This document shows, one piece after another, positions 26,450-35,666 of a stretch of DNA of 64,000 nt. A program made the position numbers and the translations under genes. The first letter of the stretch is position 1; every line of letters starts with the position of its first letter. The notes beneath the pieces are model-generated. The model saw only the letters and a list, made by a program, of their open reading frames with translations, was not told the DNA's origin and ran no database searches. Source of the DNA: a candidate division BRC1 bacterium ADurb.Bin183 (GTDB lineage: Bacteria > Sumerlaeota > Sumerlaeia > MWCT01); the NCBI GenBank assembly GCA_002070185.1, contig MWCT01000012.1, forward strand, positions 1-64,000. Reading direction: 5' to 3'.

Positions 26450-29326
26450 TCAGTCTTTAATTTTCATGTCTTCGATATATGAGGAGAAATCCACTTCAGA
26501 GGGGTTTAGACCATGAGTATAAATAAAATCGCTGGCGATGATTGAGGCAAAGATGGAGCGTTGATAAGCGACTGGAATTCTTTTAAGAATTGTTTTAATC
26601 CCCAGCTTATTCAACAATACTTTTGGAATGTGTTTGCTGATGACAACTTCCCTCAATTTTTGCGATTCAAAAAGGTTGGAGTTGAAAACTTGATTTCCTA
26701 ATGTATTGATTTTTTCGCTGAGGCGGTCTGTTAGAATGGCAAAAGGGGTGTTATTCTCGCGGTTTTCTCGCCAGAGGATATCAAATTCCCGCCGCGCGTT
26801 GTGGCGGATACATTCCAAAACTTCCTCGATGTATTTTTTTCGAAATGGATTATCTTTTTTGGCGCTGGTTGTTAAAAGGGCATCATATTCATCATTGGAA
26901 AGCGCAAGAGACGCCAAAACTTCAAGCGATGAAGATGTTACTCCGCCTTTGTTTGAGGATGCATCCTTGATTAGGATGCAATTTCTTTTTTCAAGTTCAA
27001 GCCTTGCCTCTTGGGAAATGAAAAGATTTGCGCCTTCTACGATTATTTTAAAAGCCAGCTCGCCTTTAGCGTTCAGCAGTTGCTTCCAATTGAGTATGTG
27101 AATGGATTGCGGTCTGCCTCCGCATGGCACAAAAATATCGGCGCGAGCGTATGGCGTTAGATGAAAATTGTTTCGGAAATCTGTTCCGTTTGCAACCACA
27201 GTTCCATCGAACAATTTTACCGAACGGTCTTCAATAAGCACGAGGAAACCTTCTTTGGATATTTTTTTTCGGTCAAAGTTTTTAACCATAGAACGCAATT
27301 TGGCAAGCCGCCGCAGTTCGTTAGTGTCAATCCCTTTTGCATCATATAAAGCGCCGCTTCCATCCACAACGGCAATATATTTATTTTGTGAGACGAGTAT
27401 TTCATTGCTTCCCAAGTCTCCGTCAGGACCGCCTGTTTGGAACTTGGTAACATTTTTTTCATCCAGTCCCAGTTTTTTAAGGATTTGCAATTCGTATTCA
27501 TGAACTCCCGCAGTGGTCATGCCATACAAATCGTGGGGAATTCCGCCCAATTTGGGGCTTTTGCCTGTTGTGAATGCCTTCCAAAAAATATACCCGCGTT
27601 CACGCGCATATTGCGACGCCCAATCCATGTAATGCGCCGAGCCTTCGTCCGGACCAAGGAAAAGAATTTCTTCGCGCCCAAAATAATCTTTAACCTCCGG
27701 TTCTTTAAGAACAAGGTCGAGCAAGCCGTCAATGTATTTCTTAAAGGCGATCTCTGCCATGTTCTGGTATTTTGCGCCAAGGAGAATGGCGCCTTTGGAG
27801 CCGCCTTCGGGTATGTCTTTATTTTTCTTTTCCTGTGTGTGGGCAAGGCGGTAATTTTCGTCGAAGATAAAATCCGCGTTGGAAACGTAATCGCGCATTG
27901 TTGCCGAGCGGACAATGCGAATTCCGCCGCGGGCAATCTCATGGAAACGAATATGGAATCCCAAGAATTCTTTGCCCGCCACAAAAAAGATGCCAAAGGG
28001 AAGGTCGGGGTAATTGCTTGCATCTAAAACATCCGGAGATAATCGGAAGGATATGGACGTTTTGTTCTTTTTATAGAAATTAGTTTTGAGAATTAACCGA
28101 TTGAATCCTATAAATGATTGTACGATGTTTTTGTGAATATCCAACGAAACATTTGTTTTGAGTTTTTCCAAGACATCGGCTATCGGCTCCGGAGATTGAT
28201 GAGGCTGAGGATTGGGGGCGAACCGTTGCTGAAAATCACAATAAAGCGATTTGATAATGTCGGGGTATTGGCGTATTGTTTGAAAGATTCTATCCAATGT
28301 ATAGGTGTCCTTGACAAGGCGAATCTTCAAGAAACGCAGGATGCCTCGCAATTCTGGTTTTTGCGCCAGTTCCTTTTTAAGCTCCTCGATTTGTTCTGTG
28401 TGCGAGGTGATGAATTGATGTGCAAGGTGGGCGAGACAAAATGCATATATGTATTCTGTTGCTGTGAATGTGCCTTTGATAAAGAGGTCATCAATCGGCA
28501 TTTTTCCAACAAGGGCAATCATGCTTATATCCTGCTTGAGTTGTTCCAGCAGTTTTTTGTCCTTAATTTCTTTAAGATAAAACGAGAAAATACGGCGCCC
28601 GTCTTTCATCGGCTCAACATATTTCCGCGTTGTCAAAAGTCCATAAGTGTTCATGACTCCAGAAAATTTGGAAAGAAAATCTTCTGAGGTATAAGGCGGC
28701 AGCGATGTCATGATTCGTGTTTCATGCGTGTCAGGTTTTTGCGATATAGCCACATAAGGGGCAAGGCATGTGCGGGATGCCTCATATACCTCTTCATAAC
28801 GTTTAATCGTTTCCTTTGTGGATGTTTTCAAGAACTCCACATTGATGTTGTTATAAAAATCTGATTTGTGTTTTCGAGACTCTTCGAAACGAGGATGTTC
28901 AATAAAATAAAGTCGAAGGAATGAAGCCCCGCCCGCTTTGCCATGGGTGCGATATGATTGGAGTCTGTAATTGTCAAAAAGGCGATCTATACGCAATTCA
29001 ATCTCAGTGGTTTTATCGAGCGTGTCGGCGACAAGGTAAAAATTTTCATCGTGTTGCTCGCTGCGAATATCCACGTCCACTTCCGACAAACAAGCGTTTT
29101 CGGAGATTATCTCCGCCGCCCGCAGCGATTCAACATGTCCGGCTATCACATTCAAGGGCGTTGTCTGAAAATAATATTTATCAATCCCCAACGCGCCAAA
29201 GAAGCTCATCATTTTTGCGTGTATGCGTTCTTTTGTAAAGTTATTCTTTTGAATAAGCATCTCTTCGATTTTTTTCAGATTTTTTTCCATCAACCCGGAT
29301 TTTTCAGCCAAAGATTTATAATCCAT
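26450..29326 (-). CDS. gdh: NAD-specific glutamate dehydrogenase, large (115-kDa-like) type
   Basis: The protein has 958 residues from the ATG at 29326, which has an ideal AGGAGG site 6 bases upstream; an in-frame start at 29356 lacks one. The catalytic core spans about 460-850 and shows FHEIARGGIRIVRS, DIPEGGSKGAILLGA with the active-site lysine, PDEGSAHYMDWAS, TTGKSPKLGGIPHD, and GGPDGDLGSNEIL for NAD binding. The long N-terminal region (about 1-450) is typical of the roughly 1000-residue class found in fungi and some bacteria, distinct from the small hexameric GDH and the 180-kDa class. These enzymes usually work in the catabolic direction, making 2-oxoglutarate and ammonia. It sits among a threonine aldolase and an aminopeptidase. 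Confidence 0.92.
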   Translation of the reverse strand: MDYKSLAEKSGLMEKNLKKIEEMLIQKNNFTKERIHAKMMSFFGALGIDKYYFQTTPLNVIAGHVESLRAAEIISENACLSEVDVDIRSEQHDENFYLVADTLDKTTEIELRIDRLFDNYRLQSYRTHGKAGGASFLRLYFIEHPRFEESRKHKSDFYNNINVEFLKTSTKETIKRYEEVYEASRTCLAPYVAISQKPDTHETRIMTSLPPYTSEDFLSKFSGVMNTYGLLTTRKYVEPMKDGRRIFSFYLKEIKDKKLLEQLKQDISMIALVGKMPIDDLFIKGTFTATEYIYAFCLAHLAHQFITSHTEQIEELKKELAQKPELRGILRFLKIRLVKDTYTLDRIFQTIRQYPDIIKSLYCDFQQRFAPNPQPHQSPEPIADVLEKLKTNVSLDIHKNIVQSFIGFNRLILKTNFYKKNKTSISFRLSPDVLDASNYPDLPFGIFFVAGKEFLGFHIRFHEIARGGIRIVRSATMRDYVSNADFIFDENYRLAHTQEKKNKDIPEGGSKGAILLGAKYQNMAEIAFKKYIDGLLDLVLKEPEVKDYFGREEILFLGPDEGSAHYMDWASQYARERGYIFWKAFTTGKSPKLGGIPHDLYGMTTAGVHEYELQILKKLGLDEKNVTKFQTGGPDGDLGSNEILVSQNKYIAVVDGSGALYDAKGIDTNELRRLAKLRSMVKNFDRKKISKEGFLVLIEDRSVKLFDGTVVANGTDFRNNFHLTPYARADIFVPCGGRPQSIHILNWKQLLNAKGELAFKIIVEGANLFISQEARLELEKRNCILIKDASSNKGGVTSSSLEVLASLALSNDEYDALLTTSAKKDNPFRKKYIEEVLECIRHNARREFDILWRENRENNTPFAILTDRLSEKINTLGNQVFNSNLFESQKLREVVISKHIPKVLLNKLGIKTILKRIPVAYQRSIFASIIASDFIYTHGLNPSEVDFSSYIEDMKIKD

Positions 29327-29470
29327 GTCCGCCCTCCTCATGTAATTCAAATCCAACGGAAAATCTCAAATCCATCTTACACCATATAAAAAATTAGAAT
29401 AAAAATACCGCATACGGCAATCAAGGGTTTTTATTCGCACAATACGTTTTTCAACCTTTCATTTTTTTAT

Positions 29471-30397
29471 TTAATATTTTAAACCGGAAAGGGCAATTCC
29501 GCGCATTATCTGTTTTTGGAATATAAGGAACAAAATTATCGGCGGGATTGTGGCAAGTATAAGAGCGGCAAGAACGGCGCTTTCGCTCACTGGTTGTTGA
29601 GAGAAATTATAAAGTTTGAGCATGATGGGATGAAATTTTTCATTGTGCATAACAACCATTGGCCAGAAGAAATCATTCCATGTTCCCATAAATGAGAAAA
29701 TGGAGAGAACGGCGATAATTGAACGCGATAGCGGAGCCGCAATGATAAGAAATATTCGCCATTCGCCGGCTCCATCAATGCGCGCCGCCTCGATAAGGTC
29801 ATTCGGGATATCGTCAAAAAAACCTTTGAACACGAAAACATTAAAGGCGTTAGCGCCGGCGGGAAGCATAATTGCAAGCATTCCGCCGCCCCATTTATCC
29901 TGCAATAAATTGATTCCAAGAAACGGGATTTGTTTGACCGTCAGATAGAGCGGAATCATAATCGCTTCGAAAGGAACCATGAGCGTCACAAAAAAAAGAA
30001 ATGCCATGACGCGCGCAAAACGGCTGCGAAATTTCGATACCGCATATCCGGCAAGGGCGCTCGGCAAAAGGCTGCAAACCCAGACGCCCAACGCAAGTAT
30101 AACCGTATTCATGAAGTATCTTGTGAAGTTAACTTTATTCCATGCCTCCGCATAGTTCTCCCATTCCCATTCAAGCGGTTTGGATAATGGCTCGGGGAAT
30201 ATTTTCGGCGGAAAGGCGAATATATCGCGGGGCGCTTTAAGGGCGTTCATAACGCCCCAAAACAGCGGAATCATGGTTGTCAGCGCGCCCATACAAAGGC
30301 AAAGAAACACAAGCCAGTAGAAATATTTCACGCTGGGCTTTTTCAAGTCCGAGCGGGAAAGAAGAGAACGCGATTCCGATGTGTCCTTTTTAGCCAT
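29471..30397 (-). CDS. ABC transporter permease, sugar type (MalG/UgpE-like)
   Basis: The 308-residue inner-membrane protein has six predicted helices and the CUT1-family EAA loop EAARIDGAGEWRIFLIIAAPL, which contacts the ATPase. The end IMRGIALSGLKY is typical of MalG-like permeases. It partners with the MalF-like permease 12 bases upstream. No substrate-binding protein and no ATPase are encoded nearby, so a shared MsmK/UgpC-type ATPase and an unlinked binding protein are probably needed. The long first periplasmic loop is about 45 residues. The substrate cannot be inferred from permeases. The adjacent 144 bases before the glutamate dehydrogenase start may hold a separate promoter. Confidence 0.9.
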   Translation of the reverse strand: MAKKDTSESRSLLSRSDLKKPSVKYFYWLVFLCLCMGALTTMIPLFWGVMNALKAPRDIFAFPPKIFPEPLSKPLEWEWENYAEAWNKVNFTRYFMNTVILALGVWVCSLLPSALAGYAVSKFRSRFARVMAFLFFVTLMVPFEAIMIPLYLTVKQIPFLGINLLQDKWGGGMLAIMLPAGANAFNVFVFKGFFDDIPNDLIEAARIDGAGEWRIFLIIAAPLSRSIIAVLSIFSFMGTWNDFFWPMVVMHNEKFHPIMLKLYNFSQQPVSESAVLAALILATIPPIILFLIFQKQIMRGIALSGLKY

Positions 30398-30409
30398 AAA
30401 AGTTTTTTG

Positions 30410-31288
30410 TTAAAATTTTGATAATACCTTTTTCTGCATAAAAAAGTAAAACAGCGATAGCGCCACCAATGTCACAAAGAGAATCATGCTCATGGCTGTT
30501 GCGATACCCATGTTCATGGAGTGAAAAGCCTTTTCATAAATGAAACTCATTATCGTCATTGTTTTTCCTTTTGTCATAATAAAAGGTTCTGCAAAAATTT
30601 TGAATGTGCCGATAACTTGGAGAATAAGAAGGATGCTCATAATGGGGAGCAATTGGGGCAGTGTGATATGCCAGAGGCGGTGATGTATGCTTGCCCCGTC
30701 AATCTCCGCCGCCTCGTAGAGATCCGGCGATATGCCCTGCAAAGCTGCCAGATAAATTATCATCGTCGCCCCCGCCCCGCGCCATGTCGCCATAATCACA
30801 ATCGAAAAAATTGCCATATAATCTGTATAAAACCATCCGACAGGTCCCAGATCGAATTGGCGAAGGATTGTATTGAACAATCCCCCCGGACCCGGATGAT
30901 ATAAAAATTTCCATATTAGCGAAATGACAACGACTGGCAAAATAGCGGGAAGATAATATCCCAGTCTTAAAAGCCCTTTGGCATGCCGCATTTCATTAAT
31001 AAGAATCGCAAGCATGATAGGCACAAAATAACCTATGAGAAGAGCCAGAAAGACGAATAATAAAACGTTTCGCCAAGCGGCGGAAAAATTGGGATCTGCA
31101 AAAAGGTCTCGATAATTCTGCAATCCTATCCATACTGTTTTTTTGTTGGGATTGATGCTGAAATCTTGAAAGGAGATTATCACGCTCCAGATAATAGGCC
31201 ACCAAGAGAACAGTGCAAAAAACAAGACAGCCGGCGCCAGAAAGGACGCCCCGCTTTTATATTTTAAGTTCGATTTAGTAAATTTCAT
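30410..31288 (-). CDS. ABC transporter permease, sugar type (MalF/UgpA-like)
   Basis: The roughly 292-residue protein has six helices and the EAA loop YEAAEIDGASIHHRLWHITLP. The start FLAPAVLFFALFSWWPIIWS is typical of MalF/UgpA permeases. The ATG at 31288 is preferred; an in-frame TTG at 31300 gives four more residues, and neither has a strong ribosome site. It pairs with the MalG-like permease that follows 12 bases later. The gene follows threonine aldolase by 82 bases in the same direction, an odd place for a sugar transporter. Neither binding protein nor ATPase is present. Confidence 0.9.
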   Translation of the reverse strand: MKFTKSNLKYKSGASFLAPAVLFFALFSWWPIIWSVIISFQDFSINPNKKTVWIGLQNYRDLFADPNFSAAWRNVLLFVFLALLIGYFVPIMLAILINEMRHAKGLLRLGYYLPAILPVVVISLIWKFLYHPGPGGLFNTILRQFDLGPVGWFYTDYMAIFSIVIMATWRGAGATMIIYLAALQGISPDLYEAAEIDGASIHHRLWHITLPQLLPIMSILLILQVIGTFKIFAEPFIMTKGKTMTIMSFIYEKAFHSMNMGIATAMSMILFVTLVALSLFYFFMQKKVLSKF

Positions 31289-31370
31289 TCTGGCAACCAA
31301 TTAAATGGTGAACTTTTCCTGCGCGCTCCTTTGAAATGTCAATACATTTTACCGCAACACATTCAAAATA

Positions 31371-32405
31371 TTAGCTATGGCTCATATCTGCTTTTATGAA
31401 TTTTTCCGCAGTCTCAATCACGAAATCAATATCAGCCGCTGATATTCCATAATGGGTCACAAGCCGGAAGGGGTAATGCCCGCTCCCAATTAGAATTCCT
31501 TTTTCAGCCATATACGGGACGAAATAATTTTTGATGTTTTGGTCGAGGGCAACAAAAACCATGTTTGTCTGAACAAGCCGCATGTCCAGATGAAAACCGC
31601 GAATCATACTAAAACCTTGCGCAAGGCGTTGGGCATTGAGGTGGTCCTCTTCAAGGCGTTCAACCATTTCTGTGAGAGCGATAATACCTGCGGCGGCTAT
31701 TATGCCCGCTTGACGCATTCCGCCTCCAAGCATTTTTCGCCATCTTCGAGCCCGTTTGATAAATTCTGTTTTACCGCAAAGCAAAGAACCGACAGGCGCG
31801 GCAAGTCCTTTGGAAAGACAAATAGAAACGCTGTCAAAATGTTGGGCAATCTTTCGGGCATCTATTTTCAATTTGATGGCTGCATTGAAGATGCGCGCGC
31901 CATCAAGATGCGTGGCGAGTCCGTGTTTTTTTGCAAAAACATCCGCCTCCTCAATATATTTCAGCGGGAGCGCTTTGCCGCCTTGTGTGTTTTCAAGACA
32001 AAGAAGTCTTGTTTTGGCGAAATGAAAATCGTCGCGTTTAATATATGAGGCAACCTTATCAAGATTGAGCGTGCCATCTGGTTCATAATCAATCGGCTGC
32101 GGTTGCACTCCGCCCAATACGGCTGCCCCGCCCGCCTCGTATTTGTAGTTGTGGGCTGTTTGTCCTGCGATATACTCATCTCCCCGTTGGCAATGCGTCA
32201 GGACAGCGATGAGGTTGCTTTGTGTGCCACTTGAGACAAAAAGCGCTGCTTCCTTGTCCATTTTTTCTGCGGCGATAGATTCCAATTTATTGACGGTTGG
32301 GTCTTCTCCGTAGACGTCGTCGCCCACCTCTGCGGTTGCCAATGCCGCGCGCATTCTGGATGAAGGCAGGGTCACCGTATCGCTGCGCAGGTCTATCTTT
32401 TTCAT
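31371..32405 (-). CDS. ltaE: Low-specificity L-threonine aldolase
   Basis: The 344-residue PLP enzyme cleaves L-threonine or L-allo-threonine to glycine and acetaldehyde. Family marks are MKKIDLRSDTVTLPS at the start, GDDVYGEDPTVN, FVSSGTQSNLIA, HLDGARIFNAA with the PLP-pairing aspartate, and the PLP lysine in CLSKGLAAPVGSLLCG. GGGMRQAG follows. It heads the minus-strand run of two permeases, glutamate dehydrogenase, aminopeptidase and GT87-like gene. AGGAT lies about 12 bases before the ATG. The glycine it makes could feed the glycine cleavage system whose P-protein beta chain is encoded at 4284. Confidence 0.93.
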   Translation of the reverse strand: MKKIDLRSDTVTLPSSRMRAALATAEVGDDVYGEDPTVNKLESIAAEKMDKEAALFVSSGTQSNLIAVLTHCQRGDEYIAGQTAHNYKYEAGGAAVLGGVQPQPIDYEPDGTLNLDKVASYIKRDDFHFAKTRLLCLENTQGGKALPLKYIEEADVFAKKHGLATHLDGARIFNAAIKLKIDARKIAQHFDSVSICLSKGLAAPVGSLLCGKTEFIKRARRWRKMLGGGMRQAGIIAAAGIIALTEMVERLEEDHLNAQRLAQGFSMIRGFHLDMRLVQTNMVFVALDQNIKNYFVPYMAEKGILIGSGHYPFRLVTHYGISAADIDFVIETAEKFIKADMSHS

Positions 32406-32713
32406 ATATATTATTACATCCTAACTCTGGCAGTCTCTTTATAGCGCCGCAGGCTTTCAGGCAAAAAAAAGGCGACATTAGTTCAAGATATTGTTTCGGC
32501 GGTTTTGTAAATACGCTCCATTTTCCTAAAGTTGTGCGGAGCCGCAGGTCTCTTAAATTTGGCTCTTTTATTCTTTAGATTTAATCGGAAATAAAATATT
32601 GTTCAATAATTTCAGCCGTCAAGTTTTTATTCGTTTCTTATCTGATTGACACCGACAGGTTAAGATACGTAGTTAACTTGTTTTGTAAATCAACAATGCA
32701 AGGGGACTCATTT
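32406..32713. other. Divergent intergenic region between ltaE and gmk
   Basis: About 308 bases without a supported gene. It must hold the promoters of ltaE (minus) and gmk (plus). A TTGACA is at 32646-32651, but no good -10 follows at the right distance. The stretch 32443-32478 contains short pieces reminiscent of a glycine riboswitch core, but the full pattern is missing (see rejected items). A small in-frame upstream extension of gmk reaches 32678. Confidence 0.5.
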
Positions 32714-33328
32714 GTGGCAATTGAATTAAAGCGCAACGGAATGCTGATTGTTGTATCTTCGCCATCCGGCGGCGGGAAATCAACGGTCATTAAGGCTTTG
32801 CTCAGCAATGATCCGGAGATGGAATATTCCGTTTCTGTGACAAGCCGTCCACCCCGCCGAGGCGAGAAAGACGGCGAATCATATCATTTTGTCAGTGATG
32901 AACAATTTCAAAAATGGATTGATGAAGGGCGTTTTTACGAATGGGCGTTTGTGCACAATTTCCGTTACGGCACGCGAAAAGATATCATCAAAGAGAAACT
33001 TTCCCGTGGTATGGATGTTATCATGGATCTTGATTTTCAGGGCGGTTTGAATATCAAACGCCAGTCGCCGGACGCCGTGCTTATCTTTTTATTGCCGCCG
33101 ACTATGGAGATTCTTGAACAAAGGCTGCGCGACCGCCAAACAGACAGCGAAGAAACCATTCAAATACGTTTGAGGAATGCCTATGAGGAAATCAAGCATG
33201 CCACAAAATATGATTACATCTTGATTAATCGCGCGCTTGATGATACTATTTCAAAAGCTCAAAGCATCATCGCATCAGAAAGACACAAAGCAATTCGATT
33301 AAAGATATTGGGATTGGATAATGATTAA
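32714..33328 (+). CDS. gmk: Guanylate kinase
   Basis: The roughly 204-residue protein is guanylate kinase, which makes GDP from GMP and ATP. The P-loop is SSPSGGGKST, followed by SVTSRPPRRGEKDGESYHFV, which binds GMP, and FYEWAFVHNFRYGT. The C-terminal part shows RLRDRQTDSEETIQIRL. The GTG at 32714 is chosen because AGGGG lies 8 bases upstream; an ATG at 32696 and a TTG at 32678 are in frame but lack a ribosome site. The end overlaps coaBC by 8 bases. In many bacteria rpoZ (omega) sits between gmk and coaBC; here there is no room for it. Confidence 0.95.
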   Translation: MAIELKRNGMLIVVSSPSGGGKSTVIKALLSNDPEMEYSVSVTSRPPRRGEKDGESYHFVSDEQFQKWIDEGRFYEWAFVHNFRYGTRKDIIKEKLSRGMDVIMDLDFQGGLNIKRQSPDAVLIFLLPPTMEILEQRLRDRQTDSEETIQIRLRNAYEEIKHATKYDYILINRALDDTISKAQSIIASERHKAIRLKILGLDND

Positions 33329-34532
33329 GGGGAAAAAAATTCTTCTTGGTGTTTCAAGCAGTGTTGCTTGTTACAAGGCGGTGGAGCTGGCAAGATTGTT
33401 TTGCAAAGCCGGTTGCGAAGTCCGTGTTGTCATGACTCCCAATGCCGCCAATCTGGTGCAGCCTTTGCAATTTGAAGCCGCAACAAGACAGCCCGTATAT
33501 TGCGATGTGTTCAACCGCCGCGCTCCATGGGATGTGGAACATATCTCGCTTGCCCATTGGGGCGATATATTTGTTATCGCGCCGGCAACTGCTAACATTA
33601 TGGCAAAGATGGCAGGCGGCATCGCCGATGATGCGCCAACCACACTTTATCTTGCTTTTGCAAAACCCGTTTTTATTGCGCCAGCTATGCACACCGAGAT
33701 GTGGCATCATCCCGCAACTCAAAGCAATCTTGGAATTTTATTAAAACGCGGCATTCATGTAATCGGTCCAGCATCGGGGGATCTTGCCTCAGGGGATAAA
33801 GGGCTCGGACGCATGGCGGAGCCCCAAAAAATTTTTGAATTTGTTGTAAAATTTTTTAAGCCATCTCAATCGCTGGGCGATAAAAAAGTTTTAATAACTG
33901 CGGGACCCACGCGTGAAATGATAGATCCCATTCGTTTCATATCCAATAGATCCTCCGGAAAAATGGGGTATGCCCTTGCAGAAGAAGCGGCGCAGCGCGG
34001 CGCAGATGTGACGCTTATCAGCGGGCACACTAATTTGCCGGCGCCAGCCAATGTTAAAATAATCCGCATAACCTCGGCGATTGAGATGCACCAGGAAGTT
34101 CTTAAACTGGCTCATCAAACAGAGATATTTATATTTGCCGCCGCCGTTGGAGATTATCGCCCCGCAAAGACCGCTAATACAAAGATAAAAAAACAATCGG
34201 ATGAGATAACGCTGAACTTGGTCAGGAATCCCGATATTGCAAAAGAAATCGGCAAAAACGCCAAACAAAATCAAACCTTAATAGGTTTCGCCGCCGAAAC
34301 AGGCAATCTTGAAGAATATGCTCGAAAGAAATTGAAGGAAAAAAACTTTGATATGATTATCGCCAATGATGTCTCTTCAAAAGAAATCGGCATGGGCTGC
34401 GATGAAAACAAGGTATCGTTTATCTACGCAAAAGGGAAAATGGAAACAGCCGGTCCGGCGCTCAAAAGAGATTTGGCTGTTGTTGTCTGGGATAAAATCG
34501 AAAAAATCATAACAACAAAAAAGGAGAGGTAA
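33321..34532 (+). CDS. coaBC: Bifunctional phosphopantothenoylcysteine decarboxylase/phosphopantothenate-cysteine ligase
   Basis: The 403-residue protein has both coenzyme A biosynthesis domains. The CoaC flavoprotein half (1-180) shows LGVSSSVACYKAVELAR, HISLAHWGD with the catalytic histidine, PATANIMAKMAGGIADD, and PAMHTEMW. The CoaB half (190-400) shows ITAGPTREMIDPIRFISNRSSGKMGYALAEEA and AAVGDYRP, with KIKK nearby for CTP binding. Length is normal. It overlaps gmk by 8 bases and is followed by pilT after 3 bases, so the three genes are one transcript. Confidence 0.96.
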   Translation: MIKGKKILLGVSSSVACYKAVELARLFCKAGCEVRVVMTPNAANLVQPLQFEAATRQPVYCDVFNRRAPWDVEHISLAHWGDIFVIAPATANIMAKMAGGIADDAPTTLYLAFAKPVFIAPAMHTEMWHHPATQSNLGILLKRGIHVIGPASGDLASGDKGLGRMAEPQKIFEFVVKFFKPSQSLGDKKVLITAGPTREMIDPIRFISNRSSGKMGYALAEEAAQRGADVTLISGHTNLPAPANVKIIRITSAIEMHQEVLKLAHQTEIFIFAAAVGDYRPAKTANTKIKKQSDEITLNLVRNPDIAKEIGKNAKQNQTLIGFAAETGNLEEYARKKLKEKNFDMIIANDVSSKEIGMGCDENKVSFIYAKGKMETAGPALKRDLAVVVWDKIEKIITTKKER

Positions 34533-34535
34533 GCC

Positions 34536-35636
34536 ATGGCTGTAAATTTCGGGCAATTATTATCCAATATGAAAATCGTCGGCGCTTCGGACTTGCATAT
34601 CAAATCCGGCGCTCCTCCCGTTTATCGCATCATGGGAAAACTCACCCCTATCAATCACCCGCCCATTTCAAAGGAAGAAGTTAGCGCCATTGTGGCAAAA
34701 ATATTGCCGGAAAAAATGAAAGACATGCTTCAAAAAGACGGCTCTTGCGATTTTGCCTTCAGCATTGATGCCGCCACGCGCTTTAGAACAAACGCCTATT
34801 ATCAAAAAGGGGCGCTGAATATTGCGCTGCGCCGTCTCCAATATGAAGACCTAAGTTTTGAACGATTGGGATTGCCGCCAGTTCTTGCCAATATCGGTAA
34901 ATTAAAAAGAGGCATGGTTTTGACAACAGGTCCTACAGGAACAGGAAAATCCACAACAATGGCGGCGATCGTTGATTACATTAATAACACGCGCGCAGAA
35001 CACATCATCACCATTGAAGACCCTATCGAGTTTGTGCATAAGGACAAATTGAGTCTTGTGGAACAGCGCGAGATCGGGCTTGATGCACGGTCTTTCGAAG
35101 AAGGCTTGCGCCATGCCCTTCGTCAAGACCCTAATGTTATCATGATCGGGGAAATGCGCGATCGCGAAACAATACTAATCGCCATCAGGGCTGCCATGAC
35201 AGGGCATCTTGTCATCAGCACGCTGCATACCATCAACGCCGTTCATACGGTGTCGCGCATGGTCAAATATTTCTCGGTGGAGGAGCAGGATTCCATGCGC
35301 AATGAGATTGCGACCGCGCTCAAAGCGGTGGTTTCACAGCGGCTTGTCCCGACAAAAGACGGAAAAGGGCGCATCCCTTGTGTGGAAGTTATGATTGTCA
35401 ACGATATTGTCAGGAAACTGATTATGGAAAACCGCATCCTCGATATTGAACAGGTTATCCGTAACGGCGTGGATGAGATGCAGTCGTTTGATCAATCGTT
35501 GGCGCATTTATGCCGCGCCGGCAAAATCAGCATGGAAACGGGCGAGGAGTATTCCGACGATATCGCCGGTTACAGGCGTTTGTGCAAAGGCGTCAGCGCC
35601 GGGACAGATAGGGCAGGTCTTATCGGAGGCTTCTAA
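34536..35636 (+). CDS. pilT: Type IV pilus retraction ATPase PilT
   Basis: The 366-residue protein is a PilT-type ATPase: SDLHIKSGAPPVYRI, then Walker A GPTGTGKST, ITIEDPIEFVH, RHALRQDPNVIMIGEMRD as Walker B, and TGHLVISTLHT. The C-terminal AIRAAMTGH and QRLVP segments fit PilT rather than PilB. It drives pilus retraction and twitching. AAGGAGAGG lies 7 bases before the ATG. No other pil genes are adjacent; the separate membrane-anchored PilB/GspE-like protein at 9347-11944 could be the opposing extension motor. It is co-transcribed with coaBC, and its stop is 30 bases from the convergent lipoprotein gene. Confidence 0.95.
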   Translation: MAVNFGQLLSNMKIVGASDLHIKSGAPPVYRIMGKLTPINHPPISKEEVSAIVAKILPEKMKDMLQKDGSCDFAFSIDAATRFRTNAYYQKGALNIALRRLQYEDLSFERLGLPPVLANIGKLKRGMVLTTGPTGTGKSTTMAAIVDYINNTRAEHIITIEDPIEFVHKDKLSLVEQREIGLDARSFEEGLRHALRQDPNVIMIGEMRDRETILIAIRAAMTGHLVISTLHTINAVHTVSRMVKYFSVEEQDSMRNEIATALKAVVSQRLVPTKDGKGRIPCVEVMIVNDIVRKLIMENRILDIEQVIRNGVDEMQSFDQSLAHLCRAGKISMETGEEYSDDIAGYRRLCKGVSAGTDRAGLIGGF

Positions 35637-35666
35637 TCCGGTTCCCTCCGCAATAAACAAATCTTT

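Noticed and set aside
32443-32478. Glycine-riboswitch-like pieces (GCGCCGCAGG and TTCAGGCAAAA) between ltaE and gmk
   Set aside because: The GGAGAG core is missing, the helices do not form, and the element would face gmk rather than ltaE. A covariance-model search would settle it.
32646-32670. TTGACA upstream of gmk as a promoter
   Set aside because: No good -10 box follows at 16 to 18 bases (GTAGTT is the best), so it is only mentioned in the intergenic entry.
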